Positions 26,100-34,355 are shown, numbered from the stretch's first letter. The stretch is DNA of 64,000 bases from an uncultured Collinsella sp. (GCA_900541175.1 UQIT01000005.1:1-64000), one strand, 5' to 3'. A program made the numbers and translations. Notes: generated from the sequence alone by a model not told the origin.

Positions 26100-26669
26100 T
26101 CAGATCCTTTCATGCATATCGAGAACGCGAACGAGCTCATCGGTCGCGCGGTCGAGATCGTCATTCACCACGACGTCGTCGTAGCGGTCGGCAAGGGCAA
26201 GCTCATCGGCGGCGTTTGCCATACGCAGCTCGATCGTCTCGGGCGTCTCGGTACCGCGACCGACCAGACGCTCGCGGAGTACCTCAAGCGAAGGCGGCTT
26301 GATAAAGATCAGCACGGCCTCGGGGAAACGCTCCTTCACCTGCAGGGCACCCTGGACATCGATCTCCAAAATCAGAGATGCGCCAGAGGCGAGCTTGGAT
26401 GTGACCTCGCTCACCAACGTGCCGTAGCAGTTACCGTGGACCTCGGCCCACTCAACAAACTCACCGTTTGCCACGCGGCGGTCGAACTCCTCGCGCGTCA
26501 GAAAAAAGTAGTTGACGCCGTCGACCTCACCTTTGCGTGGTGCTCGCGTGGTAGCCGAAACCGTCAGGCCCAGGTTCGAGCGGAGCTCGCGCACACGAGT
26601 GACGAGCGTGCCCTTGCCTGCGCCTGACGGTCCAGAAATCACAAAGAGCTTGGAATCCTGAGCGCCCAC
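26100..26669 (-). CDS. gmk: Guanylate kinase
   Basis: Phosphorylates GMP to GDP. The 189 residues carry the P-loop SGPSGAGKGT, the GMP-binding segment SATTRAPRKGEVDGVNYFF and the EFVEWAEVHGNCYGT block. The start is GTG, immediately after the mihF stop. It is part of the mihF-gmk-rpoZ-thiI unit. Confidence 0.96.
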   Translation of the reverse strand: MGAQDSKLFVISGPSGAGKGTLVTRVRELRSNLGLTVSATTRAPRKGEVDGVNYFFLTREEFDRRVANGEFVEWAEVHGNCYGTLVSEVTSKLASGASLILEIDVQGALQVKERFPEAVLIFIKPPSLEVLRERLVGRGTETPETIELRMANAADELALADRYDDVVVNDDLDRATDELVRVLDMHERI

Positions 26670-26978
26670 TTATTTGGTCAGCTGCTCGAGGAGCTGCTCG
26701 CGCTGACGGACGCCGAGGCCCTGGACGCGACGGGTAGCGGAGATACCGAGCTCCTCCATGATCTTGGCGGCCTTGGCCTTGCCATAACCAGGAAGAGACT
26801 CGATGAGGGTGGAAACCTTCATGCGGGAAGCGATGGGGTCATCGGAGTTGAGCACAGACTCGAGGGACTTTTCGCCCTTCTTGATCTGCTCGCGAAGCTC
26901 AGCGCGGGCGTGACGTGCGGCAGCAGCCTTCTCAAGAGCCTGCTTGCGCTGCTCATCGGTAAGCTGAGGGAGTGCCAT
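26670..26978 (-). CDS. mihF: Integration host factor, actinobacterial type
   Basis: Small basic nucleoid protein of the mIHF family, unrelated to the HU/IHF fold. It was first known as a phage integration factor in mycobacteria. The 102 residues include a helical N-terminus and the DNA-binding helix-two-turn-helix LPGYGKAKAAKIMEELGI with VQGLGVRQREQLL. ATG at 26978 has GGAGG 5 nt upstream. It is the first gene of the operon and a taxonomic marker for Actinomycetota. Confidence 0.92.
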   Translation of the reverse strand: MALPQLTDEQRKQALEKAAAARHARAELREQIKKGEKSLESVLNSDDPIASRMKVSTLIESLPGYGKAKAAKIMEELGISATRRVQGLGVRQREQLLEQLTK

Positions 26979-27066
26979 TCGTACCTCCAAAAAGTTGGGT
27001 TATATCTGATTCAATAATTGGCATTTTAGCACGTAGAACGTACAAAATGCCCAATCGCGGCTCCAT

Positions 27067-27095
27067 AGGTTAGACGATACCCGCAAAAAGTGCAA
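27067..27095 (-). promoter_or_regulatory. Promoter of the mihF operon
   Basis: Minus-strand TTGCAC, 17-nt spacer, TAACCT; about 90 nt upstream of the mihF start. Confidence 0.6.
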
Positions 27096-27114
27096 TATAC
27101 TGCGCCCAAAGTTA

Positions 27115-27172
27115 AGCCCCTGACCTGCGATTCCACACAAAGGATGGGAAAGTTTACGCAGGCACAGGGGCT
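27115..27172. other. Long imperfect hairpin between pyrF and mihF
   Basis: AGCCCCTG/CAGGGGCT (8 bp) and CCTGCG/CGCAGG (6 bp) enclose a 27-nt loop with a further TTCC/GGAA. A T-rich tail (TATTTTG) follows on the plus strand only. It may end the pyr operon or a plus-strand transcript. Confidence 0.5.
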
Positions 27173-27217
27173 ATTTTGTGCTAATGAGACCCAAAAGTGG
27201 TGACTTAGGGGAATCTT

Positions 27218-27934
27218 TTAGGCGACGTTTTCGACCAGCTCAGCGACAATAGCGTCAAAGGCGGCAACCGGATCGTCGGCGCCGGTGATGGGACGGCCCA
27301 CCACAATGTGGCTTGCGCCACGCTCGATAGCCTGGGAAGGCGTCGCCACGCGGGACTGGTCACCAAGGGCGGCACCCACCGGACGCACACCCGGAGTCAC
27401 GATGAGGGCATCGGGGCCCAGCAGCTCACGCATGTCGTGAGCCTCCATCGGCGAGCACACGATACCGTCGATGCCGTTGGCCTGAGCGAGCTTTGCCAGG
27501 CGGGCGGCCTCCTCGGCCACGGGCGACTCGACGCCGATCTCGCTCAAGGCATCCTGGTTCATGCTCGTGAGCACGGTGATGGCGACGAGCTTGGCGCGGT
27601 CCTCGCGCGCCTCCTCGGCGCCCTCGCGGCAGGCAGCGAGCATGGCGCCCGAACCCAAGCCGTGGACCGAAAGCAGATCGGCACCGGCAAGCGAGGCCGA
27701 GCGGGCGGCACCGCGAACCTGATGCGGAATATCATGGAACTTAAGGTCAAGGAAGACCTTAAAGCCCAGGTCCTTAAAGGTCTTGACGATCTCGGGGCCC
27801 TCAGCGTAATAGAGCGTCATGCCAACTTTGAGCCAAGCGGCATGACCAGAAAGCTCGTGGGCGAGCTCGAGTGCGCGCTCACGGTCGCAGTCGAGGGCGA
27901 CGATCACACGGTCGCGGGCATCGGTCTCTAGCAT
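27218..27934 (-). CDS. pyrF: Orotidine 5'-phosphate decarboxylase
   Basis: Last step of UMP synthesis. The 238-residue protein has the catalytic block DLKFHDIP and phosphate-binding VTPGVRPVG and VVGRPITGADDP. ATG at 27934 (MLETDARDRVIVALD) overlaps the pyrD end by 7 bp and has TAGGTG upstream; the longer frame is shadow sequence of pyrD. Confidence 0.95.
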   Translation of the reverse strand: MLETDARDRVIVALDCDRERALELAHELSGHAAWLKVGMTLYYAEGPEIVKTFKDLGFKVFLDLKFHDIPHQVRGAARSASLAGADLLSVHGLGSGAMLAACREGAEEAREDRAKLVAITVLTSMNQDALSEIGVESPVAEEAARLAKLAQANGIDGIVCSPMEAHDMRELLGPDALIVTPGVRPVGAALGDQSRVATPSQAIERGASHIVVGRPITGADDPVAAFDAIVAELVENVA

Positions 27935-28851
27935 TCGAAAGCACCTACCAGCTCGTTGATGTCCTTTACGCCCTGGGACTCCGCCCAGGCCTCGAGCTCG
28001 TGCGCGATCTTGAGCGAAGCGCACGGATCGACGAAGTTGGCCATACCGACCGACACGCAGGTGGCGCCAGCCAGGATAAACTCGGCCGCATCCTCGCCCG
28101 TCATGACACCGCCGACACCGTTGATGGGGATATCGACGGCCTGGGCAACCTCCCAGACCATGCGCACGGCGATGTGGTGGCACAGCGGGCCCGAAAGGCC
28201 GCCCTTGGGCTTGGCCACGCGGGACTTGCGGGTATGGACGTCGATGGCCATGCCCTGGATGGAGTTGATGACTGAAAGACCGTCGGCACCGGCAGCCTCG
28301 AGGGCCTTGGCAATCTCGGCAACGTTGACCGGAGCCATCTTCACGAACAACGGCTTATCGGTCACCTTGCGGCAGGCAGCCATAACGGAAGAGGCGCCCT
28401 CGGGCGTGGAGCCCATGGCGGCACCGCCGGCGGCGATGTTGGGGCAGCTCACGTTGATCTCGTAGCCGGCAGCCCAGGGGCACAGCTCGACATACATCTC
28501 GAGCGCGCGGACAAACTCGTCAACGGAGTGGCCGGCAACCTGACAGATGACCTGGCAGCCGTCCTTGGACAGTTGCTCGAGCCACGGGCCGGACTCGCGG
28601 GCAAAGGCAGCCACGCCGGGGTTCTGAAGGCCCACGGAGTTGATCATACCGCCGGGGATCTCGGCCATGCGGGGCGCGGGATTGCCGGGCCAGGGCTCAG
28701 CTGCGCAACCCTTGGTGGTGATGGCGCCCAGCTGGGAAACATCAAAGAAGTTCTGGAACTGCCAACCGTAGCCAAAGGTACCGGCTGCGGTGTTGATGGG
28801 GTTCTGCATCTTGACGCCGCCGAAATCGACGGCCATGTTCACGGTACCCAC
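27928..28851 (-). CDS. pyrD: Dihydroorotate dehydrogenase B, catalytic subunit
   Basis: FMN subunit of the NAD-dependent class 1B enzyme that oxidises dihydroorotate; it partners PyrK. It has NPINTAAGTFGYG, the catalytic-base cysteine region YEINVSCPN and the FMN site NGVGGVMTGEDA. I prefer GTG at 28851, which overlaps the pyrK stop by one base and has AAGGTGG upstream (307 residues). ATG at 28836 (302 residues) is the alternative. Confidence 0.94.
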   Translation of the reverse strand: MGTVNMAVDFGGVKMQNPINTAAGTFGYGWQFQNFFDVSQLGAITTKGCAAEPWPGNPAPRMAEIPGGMINSVGLQNPGVAAFARESGPWLEQLSKDGCQVICQVAGHSVDEFVRALEMYVELCPWAAGYEINVSCPNIAAGGAAMGSTPEGASSVMAACRKVTDKPLFVKMAPVNVAEIAKALEAAGADGLSVINSIQGMAIDVHTRKSRVAKPKGGLSGPLCHHIAVRMVWEVAQAVDIPINGVGGVMTGEDAAEFILAGATCVSVGMANFVDPCASLKIAHELEAWAESQGVKDINELVGAFEC

Positions 28852-29642
28852 TAGAAGACCACCACCTTGGAAGCATCGAACACGGGGCCGCACATGCAGG
28901 CGCCCTTCATACCGTCGACCGTCTCGACATTGCAGGTGTTGCAGGCGCCAAAGCCGCAGCTCATCATGCGCTCGAGCGACACCTCGCAGTACGCGCCGGC
29001 CTCGGCAGCAGCGGCGGCGACCTTCTTCATCATGACGGCGGGGCCGCAGCTGGCGACGTAGTCGTAGCCGCCCTCGCCGAGCAGCTCGGCTGCCGGGTCG
29101 GTGCAAAAACCGTGCGTGCCCAGCGTGCCATCGTCGGTGCACACGTTAACCGTGGCGCCCAGCGCGCGGAACTCATCGACACCCACGGCCTTGGAAGCGG
29201 TGCCAAAGCCAAGGCACACTTCGACATCCACGCCCTGCTCGGCAAGCTTGCCGGCGAGGCAGAGCACAGGCGGAACGCCGATGCCGCCCGCCACGAGCAG
29301 CGCCTTCCTGGTGCCCTCGGGAACAAGCCAGCCGCGGCCGCCAGGGCCCAACAGGTTGGACTTGGAGCCGGGGACCATCTGCGACAGACGACGGGTGTCG
29401 TCACCCACGACGGCGTACCACAGCTCGACGGTACCGGCCTGGGCGTCGGCGCGATAGAAGCTCAGGGGCACGCGAAGCAGCGAGGACGCATCGCCGGGCA
29501 CGGCAATGTTCACAAACTGACCGGGCTTGAGCGCACTTGCAAGCTTGGGGGCCGAGATGACGAGCGAGAAGATGCCGTCGGCGATCTCCTGGTTCGAGAC
29601 GACCTCTAAGTCGTGCATGCGTGCAGTGGAAGGTGTGGGCAT
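28851..29642 (-). CDS. pyrK: Dihydroorotate dehydrogenase electron transfer subunit
   Basis: FAD and [2Fe-2S] subunit that links PyrD to NAD. The 263 residues show the FAD-binding RVPLSFYRAD, NAD-binding LLVAGGIGVPPVL and the cluster cysteines CGFGACNTCNV plus a later Cys in GACMCGPVFD. ATG with GGAGCG upstream. A 92-nt gap containing two hairpins separates it from pyrC. Confidence 0.94.
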   Translation of the reverse strand: MPTPSTARMHDLEVVSNQEIADGIFSLVISAPKLASALKPGQFVNIAVPGDASSLLRVPLSFYRADAQAGTVELWYAVVGDDTRRLSQMVPGSKSNLLGPGGRGWLVPEGTRKALLVAGGIGVPPVLCLAGKLAEQGVDVEVCLGFGTASKAVGVDEFRALGATVNVCTDDGTLGTHGFCTDPAAELLGEGGYDYVASCGPAVMMKKVAAAAAEAGAYCEVSLERMMSCGFGACNTCNVETVDGMKGACMCGPVFDASKVVVF

Positions 29643-29657
29643 AGACGCTCCAATCCC

Positions 29658-29714
29658 CCATGCGATTGCATGGTCAAAACGAACAGAAAGCGCGGCACCG
29701 CAAGGGCACCGCGC
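29658..29714 (-). terminator. Intercistronic terminator-like hairpins between pyrC and pyrK
   Basis: The first stem (29690-29714, about 10 bp with two G-U pairs, GCGCGG/CCGCGC base) is followed on the minus strand by a T-rich stretch TTTCTGTTCGTTTT. A second perfect stem CCATGC-AATC-GCATGG (29658-29673) ends just before the pyrK ribosome site. Confidence 0.55.
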
Positions 29715-29734
29715 ACAAAAGCGATAAGGCTATG

Positions 29735-31024
29735 CTAGCAGATGCAGCCGTCGGCGAGCGTCTGCTTACCGCCGACAAACACATCGGTGGCACGACCGGT
29801 AAGCGTGCGGCCGGCAAAACCGGAGTTCTCGGCGCGCGACTCGTAACCGTCCTCGCCGACCGTCCAGGTGGCAGAGGGGTCGAACACGGTCAGGTCGGCA
29901 ACGGAGCCCGCCTTGACCTGAACCTGGTCGAGGCCCAGAATCTCACGCGGCTTGATGGCCATGAGCTCGACCATGCGGCCCACGCTCATCTTGCCCGTGT
30001 TGACCAGCTCGGTGAGTACGAGCGACAGCGAGGTCTCGAGGCCGATCATGCCAAAGGGCGCAAGCTCGAACTCGCGGGCCTTCTCCCACGGGGTGTGGGG
30101 AGCGTGATCGGTGACGATAGCGTCGACGGTACCGTCGATGACGCCCTGACGGATGGCCTCGGCGTCCTCCTCGGTACGCAGCGGCGGATTGACCTTGAGC
30201 GAGGTGTTGTAGGTCTCGTCCAGGTCGTTCTCGGTCAGGAACATGTGGTGCGGGGTGGCCTCGCAGGTAACCTGAACGCCAGCGGCCTTACCGGCACGCA
30301 CGATCTCCAGACCATGGGCGGTGGAGATGTGCTGGATGTGCAGCTTGGCGCCGGTCAGCTTGGCGATCTCGATGTCGCGGGCGATCTGGAGCTCCTCGCC
30401 GGCAGCCGGCCAACCCTCGAGGGCCAGACGGGTCGAGACCTTGCCCTCGTTGATCTGGCCATGGCCGACCAGGTCCTCGTCCTGGCAGTGGCTCATGAAG
30501 ACCTTGCCGAACATCTTGCCGTAGTCCATGCAGCGACGGAGCATGCCCGCGCCCTGCACGCCGCGACCGTCATCGGTGAAGGCGACGGCGCCGTGGGCGA
30601 CCATATCGCCCATCTCGGACATGGCCTCGCCCTTAAGACCGCGGGTCATGGCGCCCGACGGATAGACGCGGCAGTGGCCGACCTCGGCAGCGCGGGACTT
30701 GACGAACTCCACGACAGTGCCGTTATCGGTGACGGGATCGGTGTTGGGCATGGCGCACACGCCGGTAAAGCCGCCCTTGGCAGCTGCGCGGGTGCCGCTC
30801 TCGATGTCCTCTTTGACCTCGTAGCCGGGCTCGCGAAGGTGAACGTGCATGTCCACCAGGCCGGGGACGAGGTACTTGCCGGAAAGGTCGCGGACCTCGG
30901 CCCCCTCGACGGCGAGATTCTCGCCGACCTCGGCGATCTTGTCGCCGTCAATCAGGACGTCAACGACACCGTCAAACTCGACGGACGGGTCGACGACGTG
31001 GGCATTCTTAAGAAGCAAGGCCAT
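29735..31024 (-). CDS. pyrC: Dihydroorotase
   Basis: Zinc amidohydrolase that cyclises carbamoyl-aspartate. The 429-residue class I enzyme has metal ligands DMHVHLREPG and the substrate or metal site TDHAPHT, with the MPNTDPVTDN loop. ATG at 31024 has GGAGGTG 6 nt upstream and overlaps the pyrB end by 17 bp. Confidence 0.96.
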   Translation of the reverse strand: MALLLKNAHVVDPSVEFDGVVDVLIDGDKIAEVGENLAVEGAEVRDLSGKYLVPGLVDMHVHLREPGYEVKEDIESGTRAAAKGGFTGVCAMPNTDPVTDNGTVVEFVKSRAAEVGHCRVYPSGAMTRGLKGEAMSEMGDMVAHGAVAFTDDGRGVQGAGMLRRCMDYGKMFGKVFMSHCQDEDLVGHGQINEGKVSTRLALEGWPAAGEELQIARDIEIAKLTGAKLHIQHISTAHGLEIVRAGKAAGVQVTCEATPHHMFLTENDLDETYNTSLKVNPPLRTEEDAEAIRQGVIDGTVDAIVTDHAPHTPWEKAREFELAPFGMIGLETSLSLVLTELVNTGKMSVGRMVELMAIKPREILGLDQVQVKAGSVADLTVFDPSATWTVGEDGYESRAENSGFAGRTLTGRATDVFVGGKQTLADGCIC

Positions 31025-31952
31025 TATCGGCACCTCCAAGCAGCAGATACAGGATAGCCATACGCACGCAGATACCGGCGTAGACCTGCTCCAGGATGAC
31101 GGAGCGTTGCGGGTGGTCGGCCATATAGGAGTCGAACTCGACGCCGCGGTTGATGGGGCCCGGGTGGCAGATGATCGCGTCGGGCTTCATGAGCTTCTCG
31201 CGGTCCTTGGTCAGGCCGAAGAGCTTGTGGTACTCGCGAATGGTCGGGAACGGGGCACCCTCGAGGCGCTCCTGTTGCACGCGCAGCATGTAGACGACGT
31301 CCAGCTCGGGCAGGACGGAATCGAGGTCGCTCGTCACGTGGTCGCAGCCCAGGACCTCGGGCGACGGCGGCAGCAGCGTGCCGGGGGCGACGGCGTAGGT
31401 CTCGCAGCCCATGATCTTAAGGGCGGGGATAAGCGAGCCGCAAACGCGGGAGTGCGCGATATCGCCGACGACGGCGACCTTCAGACCGTGGAAGTCACCC
31501 TTGTGCTCCCAGATGGTGTACAGGTCGAGCAGGGCCTGCGTGGGGTGGTTGTGCTTGCCGTCGCCGGCGCAGATGACGCTCGCGGGCGAGTTCTGCGTGA
31601 CGATGTAGGGAGCACCGGCGTGCTTATCGCGCACGACGATGCAGTCGATCTTATAGGCGTTGAGGGTCTCGACGGTGTCGACGAGGCTCTCACCCTTGAC
31701 CGTAGAGGTCGAGGAGCCGCCAAAGTTGAGGCTGTCGGCCGAAAGACGCTTCTCGGCGAGCTCGAAGGAGCTGCGGGTGCGCGTCGAGGGCTCGTTGAAC
31801 ATGTTGACGATGGTCTTGCCCTTGAGCGTGGGGACCTTCTTGATGGCACGCTCGTTGACCTCGGAGAACGCCTTGGCGGTCTCGAGGATGAGCTTGATGT
31901 CCTCTTCGGAGTACTCGGTAATGTCGATCAGGTGCTTATGGTTGAACGCCAC
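31008..31952 (-). CDS. pyrB: Aspartate carbamoyltransferase, catalytic subunit
   Basis: Committed step of pyrimidine synthesis. Carbamoyl-phosphate site NEPSTRTRSSFE and aspartate-site block MLRVQQER are present. GTG at 31952 (MAFNHKHLIDI, 314 residues) is favoured because GGAGG lies 11 nt upstream. GTG at 31964 would place that site on top of the start. No regulatory subunit pyrI is seen, consistent with PyrR control. Confidence 0.95.
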   Translation of the reverse strand: MAFNHKHLIDITEYSEEDIKLILETAKAFSEVNERAIKKVPTLKGKTIVNMFNEPSTRTRSSFELAEKRLSADSLNFGGSSTSTVKGESLVDTVETLNAYKIDCIVVRDKHAGAPYIVTQNSPASVICAGDGKHNHPTQALLDLYTIWEHKGDFHGLKVAVVGDIAHSRVCGSLIPALKIMGCETYAVAPGTLLPPSPEVLGCDHVTSDLDSVLPELDVVYMLRVQQERLEGAPFPTIREYHKLFGLTKDREKLMKPDAIICHPGPINRGVEFDSYMADHPQRSVILEQVYAGICVRMAILYLLLGGADNGLAS

Positions 31953-31956
31953 GGTA

Positions 31957-32541
31957 CTACTCACCTCCCAGCGGCGCGGAGCCCACGTGGGAACCCGGCG
32001 CGACGTCGTTAATCTCGACGGCGGTGTGGCCGTCGACTTCCTTCATATATAGGTGCACGTTCTCCTCATGCGACGAGGGAACGTTCTTGCCGACAAAGTC
32101 CGGCGAGATGGGGAGCTCACGGTGACCGCGGTCAACGAGGACTGCCAGCTCAATGCGGCTCGGACGGCCCAGGTCCATAACGGCGTCGAGAGCGGCGCGG
32201 ATGGTACGGCCCGTATACAGGATGTCGTCCACCAGCACGACGCGCTTGCCGTCGACGCTGAAGGGAATGTTGGTAGCGTGGATCGCGGGAGCGAAATTGG
32301 TCGCATAGTCATCGCGGTAGAAGCTGATGTCCAGGCTGCCGAGCGGAACGTCGACGCCCTCGATCTCCTTGATCTCCTCGGCGAGCTTCTTTGCCAGAAG
32401 GTCGCCGCGCGTGACGATGCCGACCAGAGCGAGGTCTTCACAGCCCTCGTTGCGCTCGAGAATCTCGTGCGCGATGCGGGTCATCGCTCGGTTGACGGCG
32501 GTCTCGTCCATGATGACCGCCTTGGGGGAAGTCGTGCCCAT
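31957..32541 (-). CDS. pyrR: Bifunctional pyr operon regulator / uracil phosphoribosyltransferase PyrR
   Basis: UMP-responsive RNA-binding attenuation protein with weak UPRTase activity. The 194 residues contain the PRPP motif VVLVDDILYTGRT and the RNA-binding basic patch typical of PyrR (RGDLLAKKL region). ATG with AAGGAG 4 nt upstream. It is the first gene of the pyr operon and lies just after the leader terminator it presumably controls. Confidence 0.95.
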   Translation of the reverse strand: MGTTSPKAVIMDETAVNRAMTRIAHEILERNEGCEDLALVGIVTRGDLLAKKLAEEIKEIEGVDVPLGSLDISFYRDDYATNFAPAIHATNIPFSVDGKRVVLVDDILYTGRTIRAALDAVMDLGRPSRIELAVLVDRGHRELPISPDFVGKNVPSSHEENVHLYMKEVDGHTAVEINDVAPGSHVGSAPLGGE

Positions 32542-32580
32542 CGATCTCCTTCCTCACATGTCTTGACTGCTGACACAGTC

Positions 32581-32666
32581 AAAAAAATAGATGCCCGACC
32601 GCTCAAAGCGGACCAGACACCCACAGGAAGGGCTGCTCTTTGGCAGCAATGTAATTCCATGTGGGT
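32581..32666 (-). promoter_or_regulatory. pyr operon leader: antiterminator/terminator attenuator
   Basis: On the minus strand, ACCCACA (32660-32666) can pair with TGTGGGT (32619-32625), enclosing GCTGC/GCAGC. TGTGGGT overlaps the 5' arm of a terminator stem (32590-32622, about 13 bp with G-U pairs) followed by TATTTTTTT. The two folds are mutually exclusive. The terminator ends about 40 nt before pyrR. Confidence 0.8.
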
Positions 32667-32695
32667 ATCTCGTACCCCTTTAATGGTCAAGGGAT

Positions 32696-32701
32696 AGTGT
32701 A
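32696..32701 (-). promoter_or_regulatory. Probable -10 box of the pyr operon
   Basis: TACACT on the minus strand, placed so that the whole attenuator is transcribed; the -35 (TCGCAA at 17 nt) is weak. Confidence 0.4.
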
Positions 32702-32794
32702 GCCAACCTCGAGCTTAATTGCGAGCATAAATACAGAGCAATCCGTAAACGGAGCCCAATGCTCCATAAACCTATATATATTTGTGGGACGAGC

Positions 32795-32823
32795 TTGAAA
32801 ACGCGCGCACGAGCTGGCATAAT
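32795..32823 (+). promoter_or_regulatory. Distal promoter upstream of rpmB
   Basis: TTGAAA, 17-nt spacer, CATAAT. It would give a leader of about 160 nt before rpmB or a separate short transcript. Confidence 0.55.
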
Positions 32824-32909
32824 CCCCTCTGCTGCACGCAAATCGGATCTACGTCCAGGGCCGTGGCGTGAGCACTATCGCCAAAAGAGGAATATCTCTG
32901 TGTAGATTA

Positions 32910-32938
32910 CGCACAGGGAGCTGCTTCTGTGCTATAGT
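32910..32938 (+). promoter_or_regulatory. Proximal promoter of rpmB
   Basis: Extended -10 TGCTATAGT with a weak -35 (CGCACA) at 17 nt; identical nine bases to the rpsT extended -10. Confidence 0.65.
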
Positions 32939-32956
32939 TCAGGCTTGTTTGTTAAC

Positions 32957-32976
32957 GCGACATGTTCGTTTGTCGC
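32957..32976 (+). promoter_or_regulatory. Leader hairpin before rpmB
   Basis: GCGACA/TGTCGC perfect stem with 8-nt loop, ending 3 nt before the AGGAGG ribosome site. Confidence 0.4.
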
Positions 32977-32992
32977 CCAAGGAGGGTCAGTT

Positions 32993-33181
32993 ATGTCCAA
33001 AGTTTGCGAAGTTTGCGGTAAGCACCCCGTTGCCGGTCGCTCCATCAGCCACTCTCACCGCGTCACCAACCGTAAGTTCCGCCCCAACATCCAGCGCGTT
33101 TACGTCGTCGTCGATGGTCACCGTCGCAAGATGAACGTTTGCTCCACCTGCCTCAAGTCTGGCAAGGTTGCGCGCTCCTAA
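32993..33181 (+). CDS. rpmB: 50S ribosomal protein L28 (zinc-ribbon form)
   Basis: Large-subunit protein of 62 residues with the L28 core GKHPVAGRSISHSHRVTNRK. It keeps two CxxC pairs (CEVCG and CSTC), the zinc-binding C+ form. ATG at 32993 has AGGAGG 7 nt upstream. It is monocistronic, with two plus-strand promoters and a strong terminator. Confidence 0.96.
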   Translation: MSKVCEVCGKHPVAGRSISHSHRVTNRKFRPNIQRVYVVVDGHRRKMNVCSTCLKSGKVARS

Positions 33182-33249
33182 ATAAGGTCTTACCAACAAG
33201 TACCTCGGACTCTCCGGGTCAAAGACCTCGCGTTCATATAGAACTTACC

Positions 33250-33283
33250 AAAGGCGCCCTCCCCTACGGAGGGCGCCTTTTTG
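33250..33283 (+). terminator. Terminator of rpmB
   Basis: GGCGCCCTCC/GGAGGGCGCC stem with short loop followed by TTTTT. Confidence 0.92.
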
Positions 33284-33306
33284 CACTCATTGGGGACAGG
33301 CTTACA

Positions 33307-33357
33307 CTCATCGGGGACAGACTTACATGAGTGCTTTCACGCATTGGGGACAGACAT
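33307..33357. repeat. Left REP-like inverted repeat of the RAYT element
   Basis: Inverted counterpart of 34304-34355, nearly identical. Its hairpin (33325-33344) has a mismatch on one arm. An extra partial unit with GGGGACAG precedes it (33286-33306), giving three GGGGACAG copies in tandem. Confidence 0.85.
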
Positions 33358-33412
33358 GACGTACGCATGCGGCGCCATGATCAGGTCCTGCCCAGCCTCA
33401 CGCAGCCTCCCT

Positions 33413-34174
33413 CTAGCCTACAGTGGCCTTGGTCACGCTTGTGGCGCCGATGCCGGTGATACGGGCAATTTGCTTGACCGTGAGATGCGCCCGCCTGAGC
33501 CTCAGCAGACAGGCATCGCGATCGGGGCGTGGCAGGGCCTTGAGCATCGCAGGATCTATGCTCGGAAGCACTTCGCGCGCAATGGAAAGGACCTCCTCAT
33601 CGGGGATCCGCCGGCGTGGAAGAACCTCCACTGACCAGATGCGCCCGGCAACTTCCTTGAGATGCTCGCAATAGCAACGGGAGCCTCCGACAATATCGAG
33701 CATAGGGGCCGCATCACAGATGTCAAAGGGATCATAGCCCAGCTCATATGCCTTGTAGCTTGACCAGCGGTACGCCTCGAGTGAGTCGAGCGCACCTTTC
33801 ACGGGATTGAGATGGATATAGTCGAGCAGTTGCACCGCTTGCGTGTCCGACTCAACAGCGATCCGCGAATAGCGATTATCAAAGAGATGCCCCGTTCTCC
33901 CCGTTTTCCCATTGAAATACTTGGCATACGCCGTCAGCGCACACTGCATTGCCTTTGAAAGATTGTCAAATGGGTCATCAACCATCAAATGGAAGTGATT
34001 GTCCATAAGGCACCAAGCCAACACCGCCACATTATGGCGCGCGAACCTGTCCGAGATGTCCAATAAGAAACGATATCGGTCAGAGTCATCTTCAAAAATA
34101 ATCTGTTTAGAGTTACCACGGTCAAAGACGTGGTAATAGCCAGTGAGCGAAACGGCGCGGACGCATCGGGGCAT
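33413..34174 (-). CDS. REP-associated tyrosine transposase (Y1_Tnp family)
   Basis: HUH single-strand nuclease of the RAYT group, which cuts and moves REP hairpins. The 253 residues have the HUH motif in DNHFHLM (H60, H62), a candidate nucleophile tyrosine in TAYAKYFNG (83 or 86), and the family block DYIHLNPVK. The C-terminal part ends in a helix-turn-helix-like LTVKQIARITGIGATSVTKA. The frame is intact. ATG at 34174 has GGAGAG 3 nt upstream; a TATAAA lies about 77 nt upstream as possible -10. RAYTs are usually single-copy and domesticated. Confidence 0.9.
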   Translation of the reverse strand: MPRCVRAVSLTGYYHVFDRGNSKQIIFEDDSDRYRFLLDISDRFARHNVAVLAWCLMDNHFHLMVDDPFDNLSKAMQCALTAYAKYFNGKTGRTGHLFDNRYSRIAVESDTQAVQLLDYIHLNPVKGALDSLEAYRWSSYKAYELGYDPFDICDAAPMLDIVGGSRCYCEHLKEVAGRIWSVEVLPRRRIPDEEVLSIAREVLPSIDPAMLKALPRPDRDACLLRLRRAHLTVKQIARITGIGATSVTKATVG

Positions 34175-34303
34175 AATCTCTCCTTTCAAAAACTGAACAG
34201 GCAACACCTAAAAGGAGAGAAGGAACGCGAAATGCTGAGCCTGTGACCTATTTATATCCAATGAGCGGCAAAAACAGGCCCAGAACGGCAAAATGGCAAA
34301 TCG

Positions 34304-34355
34304 ATGTCTGTCCCAACATGAGTGAAAGCACTCATGTAAGTCTGTCCCCAATGAG
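34304..34355. repeat. Right REP-like inverted repeat of the RAYT element
   Basis: Contains a perfect 9-bp stem ACATGAGTG/CACTCATGT with AAAG loop (34316-34337), flanked by GTCTGTCCC on both sides. The rest of the 334-base gap between the transposase and adhE holds only the adhE promoter. Confidence 0.85.

Noticed and set aside
33286..33357. Three spaced GGGGACAG copies as a possible CRISPR array
   Set aside because: Units are short, irregularly spaced and match the inverted repeat on the other side of the transposase; there are no cas genes.
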